Shown here piece by piece: positions 1 through 10,640 of a stretch of 64,000 nucleotides of DNA. Position numbers and translations under genes: made by a program. The notes beneath the pieces are model-generated. The model worked only from the letters and a program-made list of their open reading frames with translations. It ran no database searches and was not told the DNA's origin. The DNA lies in assembly GCA_026874595.1 (NCBI GenBank), contig CM049307.1:1451579-1515578 (forward strand), written 5' to 3'. Within the stretch, counting starts at the first letter, position 1, and each line of letters begins with the position of its first letter. Source of the stretch: Sipunculus nudus (Eukaryota > Annelida > Sipuncula > Golfingiida > Sipunculidae).

Positions 1-1090
1 AAGGTCAAGGTCACAGGGGCCATCTGTTCACAAATTAGTTTCCAGATGGTAACTCCAGTTTAGTTTGACATATTGGTTTCAAACTTAACTTATATATGAC
101 TCACCACTAAAGTAAGAACCATTTGCATTTTGGGGTCCAGCGGTCAAAGGTCATGGTCACAGGACTCATTTCTTTAAAAAGAATACATTTGCATTTGAAG
201 CCAAACATTTCATCCCAAACCTTCCATCTTCTAGATCACAGGGCCCATTCATTCACAAATTAGTTTATGGATGATTACTCTAGTTTGGGTAGACAGGTTG
301 GCTTCAAACTGATCACAGGACCAATATTTGGAAAACCTCATAAACATATATCCTTACAGACAAATTATATTGATTCTATTAGATGCCCAACTGTGGTTTC
401 ATCTGTGTTCTGAAAACCTGTGTGTTTATAAGGACCCAGCTTGAATGAACAGATGCCCTATATTAATCACCTTGTCTATTTGTCTGTTCTTCTTTCTGTA
501 TGTCCATCAAATTTGTTTCCTGATGATAACTCATTTTAACTTTGGATTGACATATGGCTTTTAGTCTTGACGTATATATGGTCCACCACCAAAGCAAGAT
601 CCCTATTGATTATGTGGTCATGAGGTCTAAGGTCAAGGTCACAGGATCTACTTATTTTGAAAGATTGTAGATGCATTTCAAGCAAATTTTCATCCCAAAC
701 ATTCCATCTTCCACATATAGCTGAACTGCAAATAAGGGAAGTACCTGATTGACTTTGGGGTCACTAGGTCAAAGGTCTAGGTCACAGGGGCCATCTGACC
801 ACATATTCATTTCCTCATGATAACTCCAGTTTGGATTGACATATTGGTTTTAATCTCTACTAAATATGATCCACCAATAATTTAAGAACCCTTTTGATTT
901 TTGGATCATGAGATCAAAGTTCAAGGTCACAGGACCTACTTTTTTTTAAAAAAGACTGGATGCATTTTAAGCCAAACTTTTCATCTTAAACCTTCAGTGT
1001 TCCACATGTGGTGCACCTACCAATAGGGAAAGCTTCTGTTTGATTTTAGGGTCACAAGGTCAAAGGTCAAGGTCACAGTTTAGAGATCTT
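1..1090. repeat. Dispersed tandem-core repeat rich in AAGGTCAAGGTCACAGG
   Basis: About three to four degenerate units of roughly 300 bp, each with a GGTCA(A)AGGTCAAGGTCACAGG core, a CATCTGTCCACA segment, a GATAACTCCAGTTT segment and TTTTCATCC(C/T)AAACCTTCCATCTT. The same unit recurs at 35160-36310. The left end is cut by the window. It has no coding content and looks like the core of a tandem-repeat mobile element. Confidence 0.7.
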
Positions 1091-1139
1091 AACCTGGTCA
1101 AGGATGGGCCATAAGCTTACTAGTAGTTGTTGTTTTATA

Positions 1140-1390
1140 AAGTTCGTTATTGTTACTATACTATATATATTTGGGGCCTGGACAACTGAATGTTAAAATG
1201 CTTGGCCTTCTCTGCTAGAGACACAATTCCCAGCGTGGCTATGAGAGTGGGTTGTAGAGGCCTGTCCAAGGTCATTGGTTTTCCCAGGTCCTCTGGTTTC
1301 CTCCACCTTTACCGACTACCTAACGCTAACACCTGGGCCATGGAGAGTGCCTCGTAATAGTCATTAGTTATTAACTAGTTGTACAGTCCA
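1140..1390. repeat. Possible SINE-like or short dispersed repeat
   Basis: A GC-richer block with GGTTTTCCCAGGTCCTCTGG followed by TTTCCTCCACC, a text that resembles segments recurring in many invertebrate and fish short repeats. No second copy was seen in the window and no A/B boxes were confirmed, so the class is uncertain. Confidence 0.3.
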
Positions 1391-2328
1391 TGTAAAATTA
1401 ATCACAGGACCCACATTTTGAAAGAGCTCATAAACATATCTGTATGGGTCCCATGGGTTGCTAGTTAAAGAAATCAAATTTCTTTTAAATAATTACAACA
1501 ATTTAAAGGTATTTACTGTTTTATTATAAGATATATTTTTGTGGTAAAGATAAGTAAATTTGTATGCTTAAGGTGCTGTTTTCTGACAAAATTAGGGATA
1601 TATGATTATGCAATTTAGAATTGTGAATATTAAATACACTCTATTTTTAAGTATATTGCTGTAAATTGTAATATGTTCAGCTTATAAATGATATATTAAA
1701 GCCATAATTAAGATGTTTTTAAGTATGTTTAACCTGCTCTTAGAATTATTAAAACATTTACACAATTTTTGTTAGTCAAAGGTATCCTTTCATATAACTC
1801 TTAGGCACATCATATTTTTTCCTTTTTGCAATATAAAATGGTTTCAGGTCACAATTTTCATGTATTACACAGTGCAATGTGTACTTATCAGATTTATTTT
1901 ATGCTCGTTTGAAAATGGAAAATTTTAATTTGTAGCATTATTTTATTTCAGTTCATAATTAAATGTGTATTATTATACTTCAACTAACCTCCACTCCCTC
2001 CTTATTCTATAATTGACAGGGGTTCATGCATTCCCAGTAGAGTGGTTATTTACACATATTAGTGCCACATAGCTGAAAAACTGACACTCGTTACTTGATA
2101 TTTGATCATGAGAGGCTCCTGCATCTTTGATATTGTCTGGGCAATGAAATTGCACAGTATTAGTTAACATATATAGTATTTGATTATCACAGGATAGCAT
2201 GACCATTTCCTCTTAGCTTTCCAAGTGCTAATTTATAAAAAAAAAACAATAAAAATAAGTATGTTTTGCGTTTGCTCAAATTAAAAATAAATTAGCTTTA
2301 TTTGACATTTGCTTAAGTTTTCAAAGTT
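1391..2328. other. AT-rich stretch with no recognised feature
   Basis: About 940 bases of AT-rich sequence ending at a family B 3' terminus. No exon, RNA gene or repeat structure was recognised. Confidence 0.5.
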
Positions 2329-2358
2329 CAGCTGAGCACCATGAGCCATGGTCCCTTG
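2329..2358 (+). repeat. Family B element, 3' terminus
   Basis: TTCAGCTGAGC followed by a decayed form of the TGACCCATGGGTCA palindrome (GAGCCATGGTC) and CCTTG|TT. It matches the 3' terminus of the complete copy at 22377-29316. Confidence 0.65.
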
Positions 2359-2394
2359 TTATAAACATTTTGGCAAAGAAATCTTATGAATATG

Positions 2395-2945
2395 TCAGCT
2401 TGAAAATGCATCGTAGTCAGTCTTTCGGTATGTGTAAACAGATTTTGCAACAGGCCAAGATTTTGTTAGCACCTATAAATTGATTTGTGACAGTGCCAAT
2501 ACTGTTTTGGGTTTTTGCAACAGGCCTGTTTGGTCTTAATCTATAATTTGCCTTAGGGTAATGCCAACAATTTTAGATTTGGCAACAGGCCAAGAGTTGA
2601 GTAAGTGGAGTAAGCACAAGTCACATCACATCAACAAACCCTACTGAGTTGGTTTATTGCTGATCTTCACCTGGACATCGACTTGGATGAGCCTTGTCAG
2701 TATTTTTACAACTAGTTGGGGAGGTTGTCACTCTTTAGCGACATTACCAGCTCGGGAAGAGATCACCTGGGCCCCAAGCAAGCAGTGCTTGGGACAAGTC
2801 AAATTTTCCAGTCAGGTGAACTCTGGCAGGACACATTGGACAGGTCCAAACTGGTCAGGTTGACCACTGAGGAGCCTCGGTCGAGTTTAAAGAGCATAGT
2901 GCGCACAACTCAAGAGTAGTTTGATGTATTGGCCTGCAGTTTTGA
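2395..2945 (+). repeat. Family D core fragment
   Basis: Text with TCTTTCGGTATGTGTAAACA and repeated GCAACAGGCCAAGA, shared with 13840-14200, 32720-32910 and 39490-39760. The L2/CR1-like LINE at 2950 follows directly, and family D text (TTGATGTATTGGCCTG, TGCATCTTTGATGGCTT) lies at the junction, so the LINE probably inserted into family D. Confidence 0.6.
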
Positions 2946-2949
2946 CATT

Positions 2950-4650
2950 TCTGTGCATCTTTGATGGCTTCACATTCAGCTAAACATCATGGCCTATTGG
3001 CTACTGTGACAGTACTTTATGATATGGTAGAATGCAACCTGTATTTAAAAAAGAGGACAGAGGTGGTTGTTGATATCCTGAGATTACGTCAGGCGCTATG
3101 CATACCGCATAAAAATGTGACAGAGTACCTGAATAATAAACCATGGTTCAACTGTTCAATCAGATATAATTTGTTGACAGAGACATGACTTATGGAAGTG
3201 GTGACGTAAACATATTTAAAAAAGCTAAATATGAAGTTAGATGTGCCATCAAATTTATCTTAAAATACCCAAAAGCTGGAATCGGAGTTACAGACAACTG
3301 ATGATTCCAGGCAGCTGTGGCAGCACATAAAGGCAATTGTACCGTACAAAAGCAAACTGAGTAACAACCCTATCTCAGACGATCAAAATCTTCCTGATGG
3401 ACTAAACCAAGTTTATGCTTATTTTGATCGGCCTGAAACCCTTTCTGAGGAAACATCCTGTGACTGTCAGCCTCCATTTGTTATTGAAACTTTAGATACC
3501 AAGAGAATTCTTGCCTGTTTAAACATGCGCAAGGTGGCTGGTCCTGACAGTATCACGCCACTGCTGTTAAGAACTTGTGCCGATGAAATCTCTGTTGTTC
3601 TCACTCTTCTTTTTAACTGGTCTTTGCAATCATGTAAAGTGCCAGAGCTCTTTAAACGATCAGCAATTATTCTTTCTCAAATAAAATCTCATGCCTCATG
3701 TTTGAATGACTATCAACCTGTTGCATTAACTTCTGTAATAACCAAGAGTTTTGAGCGACTGGTGTTAAATTATCTCAAATGCTGTATCATTCACATTTTA
3801 CTGTATTTTAAAACATCTTGACTTACAAGAATCTACCTATGCAAGGGTTTTATTCATTGATTTCAGCTCAACCTTTAACACTATCCTTCCCCATATGATT
3901 AATCCGAAAGTTATTAGAACTTGGTCTCAATATTAACATGTGTAACTGGATCATAGACTTAACAAATCGGCTTCAAATGGTTAAGATTGTTAACATTATT
4001 TCCAAAATACTGGTCTTAAACACTGGAGCACCCTAAGGTTGTGTGCTTTCACCAAGACTGCACTCTATTTGCCAATGACTGTGTCTCTCCTTCTGATGAT
4101 TGCTTCATTATAATATTCACAGATGACACAACAGTTTCTGGGTTCATCCAGGGAAATAACAAAAATGTTTACTGCAATGAAGTTAAAACTTCAACTTTGT
4201 GGTTCTCTGAAAATAATTCAGAGTTAAATGTAAAGAAAACCAAGGAGCAGTGTATTGGCTTTAGAAATATTACCCTCAGTGATTGACAGCTCCTAGGTGG
4301 CTACTGTTGACTGTTTTAAATTTTTTGGAATTTATATTTTCTTCTGATTTGAAGTTGGCTGAAAATGTTAATTACTGTGTAAAGAAGGCACAGCATTCTT
4401 TATTCTTTCTAAGAAACCTAAGAGATTTTGGGCTTAGCCAACCGATCCTATTAAAATTTTATTAGGGTGTCTTGAAGTTGTCAGTCACTGTATGGGGAGG
4501 TAGTAACACTGACAAGGAAAGGAACTGTCTTATGAGGTAGTTAGAACAGCAGAGAGGACCTTTGGGGTTCATTTACCCACTGTTGACTCCATATCTTAAA
4601 CATGATTGTTGAAGAAAGCAAATGATATTGTAAAAGACCATAGTTATTGA
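2950..4650 (+). pseudogene. Non-LTR retrotransposon remnant, L2/CR1-like (linker and reverse transcriptase)
   Basis: Frameshifted pieces read, in order, the endonuclease-RT linker (NNKPWFN near 3138, then LESELQTTDDSRQLWQHIKA near 3280-3340), the RT start KVAGPDSITPLLLRTCADEI (3534-3590), LNDYQPVALTSVITKSFERL (3703-3760), and broken versions of the SSAFNTI, (A)PQGCVLSP and ADDTTV motifs (3860-4130). Further on is the C-terminal TVWGG...DR segment near 4487-4520. Such text is typical of L2/CR1/Rex1-group elements that replicate by target-primed reverse transcription. The copy is dead, and the final C-terminal block and 3' tail are missing. Confidence 0.8.
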
Positions 4651-5207
4651 GTGATTAATTTGTTTTTTTTTTTAAATTAAATAGGGGGTTTGTTATAGGT
4701 TAATTGCTATTAGGCAACTCCAACTTGTTCATAGGTGTCGGCTGTCCGTAATTAAATATATATCACTTGCAGCACAATAAATAACATAGTCAAACATATT
4801 TAGTCACATGTCTTTTTTTCATACACAAATTTATTTTATTATTTCTTATTTAATGTTTTTGTTCAAACAAGGCAGTCAAGTCAAATACTGTTTAATGTGA
4901 TGATTTTATTACATATATATAGTAATAAACTATATCTTATCTTATATGATGCTTCAAAGTATACATGTATATTACTATTAAATATGTCACAATATAGTAT
5001 GATACAATTCAGAAAATTACAGTGCAGTAAAACAATCATGTATGATCTATTGCAAGACAGTATAAATAAGAATTTTTAAATATTTCTTGAAAACAGTTGA
5101 GTTGTTTGGCAGGGTGACACTGACTCATATAGAGATACAAAATTAGCTGAACAAATGTTGGGATTTATCTTCTACATGTAGTTCTCATGACGTTACTATG
5201 TAATGAT
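4651..5207. other. AT-rich stretch, nothing recognised
   Basis: Low-complexity AT-rich sequence between the LINE remnant and the family B terminus upstream of exon 1. No motif was recognised. Confidence 0.5.
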
Positions 5208-5209
5208 AC

Positions 5210-5239
5210 AGCTGAGCATTGTTACCCATGGGCCACTTG
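5210..5239 (+). repeat. Family B 3' terminus abutting the exon 1 acceptor
   Basis: CAGCTGAGC, then TTACCCATGGGCCACTTG. After the terminal CTTG only 16 bases (TTTTATTCTTTTACAG) separate it from exon 1. The polypyrimidine tract of this acceptor therefore consists of the insertion-site T-run and the adjoining pyrimidines. Confidence 0.7.
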
Positions 5240-5255
5240 TTTTATTCTTTTACAG

Positions 5256-5336
5256 CATTTAACATCCCAAACTGGCATTCAACTCCATATGTAGTGAAGA
5301 CAAACAAACCAGGCCACTTTGCAATGCGCTCCCCAG
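5256..5336 (+). CDS. Molybdenum hydroxylase exon 1 of set (AFNIPNW...AMRSP)
   Basis: Begins after TTTTACAG and ends before GTAATG. The first two bases complete a codon, then it reads FNIPNWHSTPYVVKTNK and PGHFAMRSP, and one G is left for the next codon. This matches the family segment with an IPN motif, a KTN motif and the conserved arginine of FRGFG (xanthine dehydrogenase) or MRAPG (invertebrate and plant aldehyde oxidases). The arginine is present. The phenylalanine two residues later, which stacks on purine substrates in xanthine dehydrogenase, is a proline here, so a non-purine substrate is likely; that is inference. The polypyrimidine tract adjoins the 3' end of a family B mobile element at 5239. 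Confidence 0.88.
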
Positions 5337-5553
5337 GTAATGTTTTTATCTGAGATATTTCAGGCTTCTTGTAAGTTGAATAAAAAAGACATTTGTTACA
5401 ATCAATTACATCTTAATGATTTTGCATGAGCCATTTATTAATAAAATCCATGGAACAACTCTTCTTGTATGGATAGGCATACATTTGCACCAGTAATGTG
5501 ATTGTTGTAGCTTATTATATTCAATACCATCCCTTTATGTCCACCTATTTATT

Positions 5554-7265
5554 GTATCCGCCAAAACATGTTTTTAGCTGCACGCCGCCGCCGCCGCCGC
5601 GTAGGTTTCCAGAGAACTCCTCCGTAACCGCTGGGCGGAATTTTACGAAACCCGGGATTATGTTCAGGTCACATGTGAACTGCTGCACCCCGATTTTGTT
5701 TTGACCTCTGACCTTTCCTCTGCGCTCTGCGTCCGTTTGTGCGTCTGTTTTCACATATCTCGGGAACCGTTTGACGGATCAGGCAAATTTTTTTGCACAA
5801 ATGTAGCCCTTGGAGAGCTTTATAACATACACAAAAATGGTGGCGCCACCTGCAACCATGTTTGCACAGTGTCCATCTGTTTGTTTGCCTTGGGTTAAAA
5901 TCACTCATATCTATGCAGTGACTTGACTAATTCACCTGAAATTTGGCATGCGTATACATCCTGGATAGCTTTTCTGATTTTGTGACAGGTGGCGCCACCT
6001 ACATTCACGTTTACGCTGCAGACATCCAAGCTCACATCTCGGGAACCGTTTGACTGATCAGGAAAATTTTTTTGCACAAATGTAGCCCTTGGAGAGCTTT
6101 ATAACATACACAAAAAATGGTGGCGCCACCTGCAACCATGTTTGCACAGTGTCCATCTGTTCCTCTGCCTTGGGTTAAAATCACTCATATCTCTGCAGTG
6201 ACTTGACTAATTCACCTGAAATTTTGGCATGCGTATACATCCTGGATAGCTATTCTAATTTTGTGACAGGTGGCGCCACCTAAATTCACGTTTACGCTGC
6301 AGACCTCCAAGCTATTATCTCAGGAACCGTTTGACGGATCAGGAAAATTTTTTTGCACAAATGTAGCCCTTGGAGAGCTTTATAACATACACAAAAAATG
6401 GTGGCGCCAACTGCAACCATGTTTGCACAGTGTCCATCTGTTTGTCTGCCTTGGGTTAAAATCACTCATATCTCTGCAGTGACTTGACTAATTCACCAGA
6501 AATTCGGCATGCATATAGATCCTGGATAGCTTTTCTGATTTTATGACAGGTGGCGCCACCTACAATCACGTTTACGCTGCAGACATCCAAGCTCATATCT
6601 CGGGAACCGTTTGACCGATCAGGAAAATTTTTTTGCACAAATGTAGCCCTTGGAGAGCTTTATAACATACGCAAAACTGGTGGCGCCACCTGCAGCCATT
6701 TTTGCACAGCTCCTGTCTGTTTGTCTGCCATGGGATAAAATCACTCATATCTCGGCAGTGGTTTGACATATCTGGCTAAAATTTTGCAGGTTTATACATC
6801 CCCGACAGCTCTCTTGATTTTATGACAGGTGGAGCCACCTGCATTCTAGTTTATGCAGCAGACATCCAAGCTCATATCTTGGGAACCGTTTGACCGATTG
6901 GGCCAAAGTTTTGCATGTGTATAGTTCTCACATAGCTCTTTATCATACGCAAAACTGGTGCCGTCACTTGCAACCGTTTTTGCTCAGCGTCCATCTGATT
7001 GTCTGCCACCGGCTAAAATCACTCATATACATGTAGTGGTTTGACTTATCTGCCTTAAATTTTGCATATGTATACAACTGGGATGGCTTTCTGGATTTTG
7101 TGGTAGGGGGGGCAACCTTCATACACAATTTGGCTGCAGACATCCATGCTAATATGCAACACTTCACTCTATTTCCCCTTGCCACTTAATCCATGCCTCA
7201 CTTCACCCGTTCCACTCTGATTTAGGTGGATACACGTAGTCGCTTGTCGACTACCCGTATTCTAG
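5554..7265 (+). mobile_element. Family A Helentron-like element, copy 1
   Basis: A 1.7-kb element starting GTATCCGCCAAAAC and ending with GGTGGATAC, the hairpin GTAGTCGCTTGTCGACTAC (7236-7254) and CTAG at 7262-7265, followed by TTT. The interior holds about five tandem units of roughly 280 bp, each with (A)GGTGGCGCCACCT palindromes and the phrase GGAACCGTTTGACCGATC. A GCCGCCGCCGCC run follows the 5' arm. No protein domain is present, so it is non-autonomous. Copies lie at 33247-34923 and 48992-50422. Confidence 0.8.
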
Positions 7266-7574
7266 TTTGCTATGAAAATTTTCAGTTGTAACATTTGAAG
7301 GGGAAAATATTATACAGGGTAGAAGAGTAATGGACCAATTGAAAAAAACACTTATCTTACAGTGTATCAGAAACAGAATTATTTAAAAATATGAGAAATC
7401 AGTCTACAAATTACAGCATATCAGCATCACTTATGGTTGTCATGGTCTTTGGTCACATGCAAAAATCGTTTCAGATAACAGCTGCTGACTGGATGACGTC
7501 ATGTAACACACTAAAAAACATGATCACTCTGAATCTAATCACAGGGAGTATCAGAATCTTTAATGAAAATGCCT
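7266..7574. other. Intron sequence, nothing recognised
   Basis: About 310 bases of ordinary intron sequence before the duplicated exon. It contains one TGACGTCA palindrome at 7494-7501. Confidence 0.5.
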
Positions 7575-7690
7575 TGAAGATTTCAGTATTAAAAATAATT
7601 TGTCATTCTGTGTTGCAGCTGTTTCCTGCTTTATTTTCCTCAACAGTGTAATAGAACATGTGGCCAAGACTTTGTTTATGGATCAACTTT
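7575..7690 (+). pseudogene. Tandem duplicate of the exon 2 acceptor and 5' half of exon 2
   Basis: This segment repeats 7687-7800 at an offset of 112 bases and includes a copy of the intron end with its own TTGCAG acceptor (7613-7618). From 7619, in the phase set by exon 1, it reads AVSCFIFLNSVIEHVAKTL, then FMDQL and a stop. The true exon reads AMFPAVFFLSGVIEHVAKTL. The copy has no good donor and no second half, so splicing into it would end the protein. It looks like a non-functional or regulatory (poison) duplicate. Confidence 0.75.
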
Positions 7691-7730
7691 GAAGATTTCA
7701 GTATTATTGATTTGTCATTCTTTGTTGCAG

Positions 7731-7840
7731 CAATGTTTCCTGCAGTTTTTTTCCTCAGTGGTGTAATAGAACATGTGGCCAAGACATTGGATATGGATCC
7801 AATACAGATACGTGCCATCAATATGTACAAAGATGGAGAG
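7731..7840 (+). CDS. Molybdenum hydroxylase exon 2 of set
   Basis: Flanked by TTTGTTGCAG and GTAATC. With the G carried from exon 1 it reads A-MFPAVFFLSGVIEHVAKTL and DMDPIQIRAINMYKDGE and ends in phase 0. It corresponds to the helix after the FRGFG/MRAPG arginine, where family members carry an E-x-(I/V)-(M/I)-E-H-(V/I)-A motif and then a (N/K)-x-Y-x-x-G segment. Length (110 nt) and both phases agree with the neighbouring exons. A duplicate of its 5' half lies immediately upstream. Confidence 0.9.
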
Positions 7841-8183
7841 GTAATCATTTTCACAGTTGAAAATTTGCCAAATTGACACACAAAACTGTAAATGTTTCAT
7901 ATTTCATAAGTTAACATTGTCCTTGAAGGTCATAAAAAGATCATGAAAATGAAAGATACCAGAGTCAAACACAACGGTGTCAAAGTTAAAATTTAAACAT
8001 CTCCTTAGGACAAGAGGTTTCACCCAGTAATACTTAACCAGTAACTAGGGGCCTATTGGGTTATCTGATGTCTGTTAAATAAAGTAAATTTCTTGGAACT
8101 TTTATAAAAATAACGCTATATGTTTACATCCACATGTTTATGTCCAACATGGACACCTGGGAGCAAATCAGACATACCAATTT

Positions 8184-9240
8184 TTAGCTCAGCTGATTAG
8201 AAGTCATCTGAGCTGGAATATTCACTCTTTGTCTGTCGTCCGGCCTTCAGTCTGTTAACTAGGCACAAATCTTAACCACTTGACCTGATCACTTCACATC
8301 CAGGGAGGTCCATGAAAAATCTCCTTGGAAACCTGAAATCGGGTCTCTGTTACCCATATCCTCTGAGCTATGGGCCTCCTAAGTACCCCCCAGAATAATT
8401 AAAATTTTTACACAAAAGTACCAGTATCTGAATAACTAAGGCATTGATAACCATCATTTTTTGCACGCATATTGATCATAGTGTTCCATCAGTTCCTGCA
8501 AACTCATGGTGCCATCTGTATTTTTTAATTTTTTACGCATTTTTTTAGCTCAGCTGACTATAAATCATCTGAGCTATAGTGATGGTCCTTTGTCCGTAAG
8601 CTGTCTTTCTGTTAAACTGGCATATTTTGAAACCACTGGACCAACTAATCCAAAATTTGGTAAACCCTAAATTGTCCCCATAATCTTCTACAATACAGAA
8701 AATTGGGTCACTACAACCTCTTTGTTTGATATATTAAGGAAAAACCTCAATTTATTCCATTAAAAACCAATTTTCACACTTCAGGACTGCCTAATATCAA
8801 AAACACTGATCTGTTCCTGATCTTATTGAATTAAAATATTCCTCTATATATTTCTTATGTATATACCAGAATAGGTCAGTATTGTGTAATTTCTTGAAGT
8901 GATGGGCCTGAAAATAATGCAATTTGTGTAGAATCAGGAAAGATATTTACTCACTTAATATGAGAACTTTGGCCTTGGTACTTTTTTTAACTGTAAGCAC
9001 TGTTGATTTTGTTTTCATAGCATGCAAACACAAGGATTTCATTTATAAATTCTAAAAGGATTTGGCTGAAAACTGTAGCTTTTAATAAAGTTTTAATGAG
9101 ACCATGTCATACTTACACCTAGCCTATACTGAAGCCCCTCTTCAGTCACCTGTATGTCACCCTTGTTGACCTTTCAGGCTGATTACACACGCTTGAAGTA
9201 GGACATACTGGGCAGTCAGCCAGCCAAGCAATGTGGTATT
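8184..9240 (+). repeat. Two family B 5' ends, one inserted in the other
   Basis: The first copy starts TTTTTAGCTCAGCTGA near 8185 and shows the B core (AGGTCTCTGTTACCCATATC). Its core is broken at a T-run near 8543-8548 by a second TTTTTTTAGCTCAGCTGA, which begins a related copy with core text AAATTTGG..., ATTTTCACACTTCAGGACTG and GTAAGCACTGTTGATTT. The same second core recurs at 20623, 39897, 40690 and 50440. Family B 3' ends are missing here. Confidence 0.7.
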
Positions 9241-9265
9241 ACCTCCATTTCACCACTACATGTCA

Positions 9266-9780
9266 TATTAATAATATAATAATAATTATATAATTTATTC
9301 ACTTGATACTGTGCCACCTTTCAGCACTCAGTGATGCTCAGGGGCATCTTACAAAACATGAATAATATAAGATAATATGAGAAATACTAAAAAAAGTGTG
9401 AGAATTGACAAAGATTTAATCTGTATGTAGTGAAACTGACTAGAGAAATGGTCTAATTATGTGCAAAGCAAAAACGATGTGTCTTTAGTTTCTTCCTGAA
9501 AGCATCATTTGAGTCATACATTTTTAGGACCATAGGCAACTGATTCCATAAATTTGGTGCAGAGATTGCAAAGGCTTGGTCTGCATAGGATCTAGTTCTG
9601 GAGGCTGGTTGCTGCAGGAGTACCTGGCTGTTTGATCAAAGATGGGGACACAAGCTCAGACATATATGCTGGGGCTAATCCATTCACACATTGATAGGTT
9701 AGACCAAGGAGTTTATGACAAACAGAGTTACGACTGGGAGTCTAGCCATATCCAGTGTTGCTGCAGGGGTAAAAAAACCC
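9266..9780 (-). pseudogene. Non-LTR retrotransposon 3' end (RT C-terminus), CR1/jockey-like
   Basis: On the minus strand 9760-9480 reads HKLLGLTYQCVNGLAPAYMS, then RTRSYADQAFAISAPNLWNQ and LPMVLKMYDSNDAFRKKLKT. This is the classic C-terminal block (YK.LNGLAPxYL, then RRYxDRAFxxAAPxLWNxLP) of CR1/L2/jockey-type reverse transcriptases. An (ATT)-rich stretch at 9266-9300 is a likely 3' tail. Whether it belongs to the same insertion as 10640-13085 is unclear, because 9781-10640 is not recognisably LINE. Confidence 0.8.
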
Positions 9781-10640
9781 GCTGCTCAAAGGCACAGATA
9801 GATGCCACTGATAAGGGTTGCGCTATTGATACAGCATGAGAATCTCCCTTCAGCGTGACTTTGGAACTGCTTGTTAGTTCCCGGAGACACCAGGCGATAA
9901 GTTATTTTCTCCTCAAATTTATCTCTTTGAGTATTTAATGTAAATATTGGAACAATCAAAAGTTTACACAATATATTATTATATAAACATCGTGTGGCAT
10001 GCAATTGTGTGTGAACTGTCCTTGCTAATGAGGCCCTAGCTATCCCTGGGCTGCGGTAAACATGGGTGATAATATATGAATAAAACCATCAGTGACCCAG
10101 CAGGTGAAGGCCCACAATTATCAATGAAAATGAAAGTCAGATGGACATGGGCGCCATAACATTTTTTATCCATTGCATAGTATAAAACAAGCCTAATTAT
10201 TGATAGCTGTCAGAAGAGTGTAGACTGATGGGAACTTATAGAATTCTTAAATTATTCAAGGAAAATAAGGTTTACATTTACCAGTCATCTGTCATGTATC
10301 ACGGCAGATATTGATGTAGAGTGACCACATCTATCCCATAATCACTCTAGTGATTCAGATTCCTCAACACGAGACCTCTCTTAATATACCTGTTGTACAG
10401 AAATCTAAACAAAAGAAACAGTCTGCACATTCATATATCTGGGCAGTGTTATTCAGTGATTTACTGCTCAGTTACTGGATATATTGCTCTCAGCCTGACA
10501 AGCTTCAGCGGACTGCATAAGTAACATCCAGTTGCCTTGCTATTTCAAAGGCCGGTCTGAGGCTATGCCTGACACTGTGGTACAATAGGCGCACAATAGG
10601 GTTAACTGGCTTATCAGGTCTTAATTGTAATTGGCACATG
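9781..10640. other. Unassigned sequence between LINE fragments
   Basis: No motif was recognised on either strand. It may be an insertion inside a LINE or the junction of two LINE copies. Confidence 0.4.

Noticed and set aside
5669-5908. Overlapping open frames in family A units
   Set aside because: They follow the tandem core and differ between copies by frameshifts; no conserved protein.
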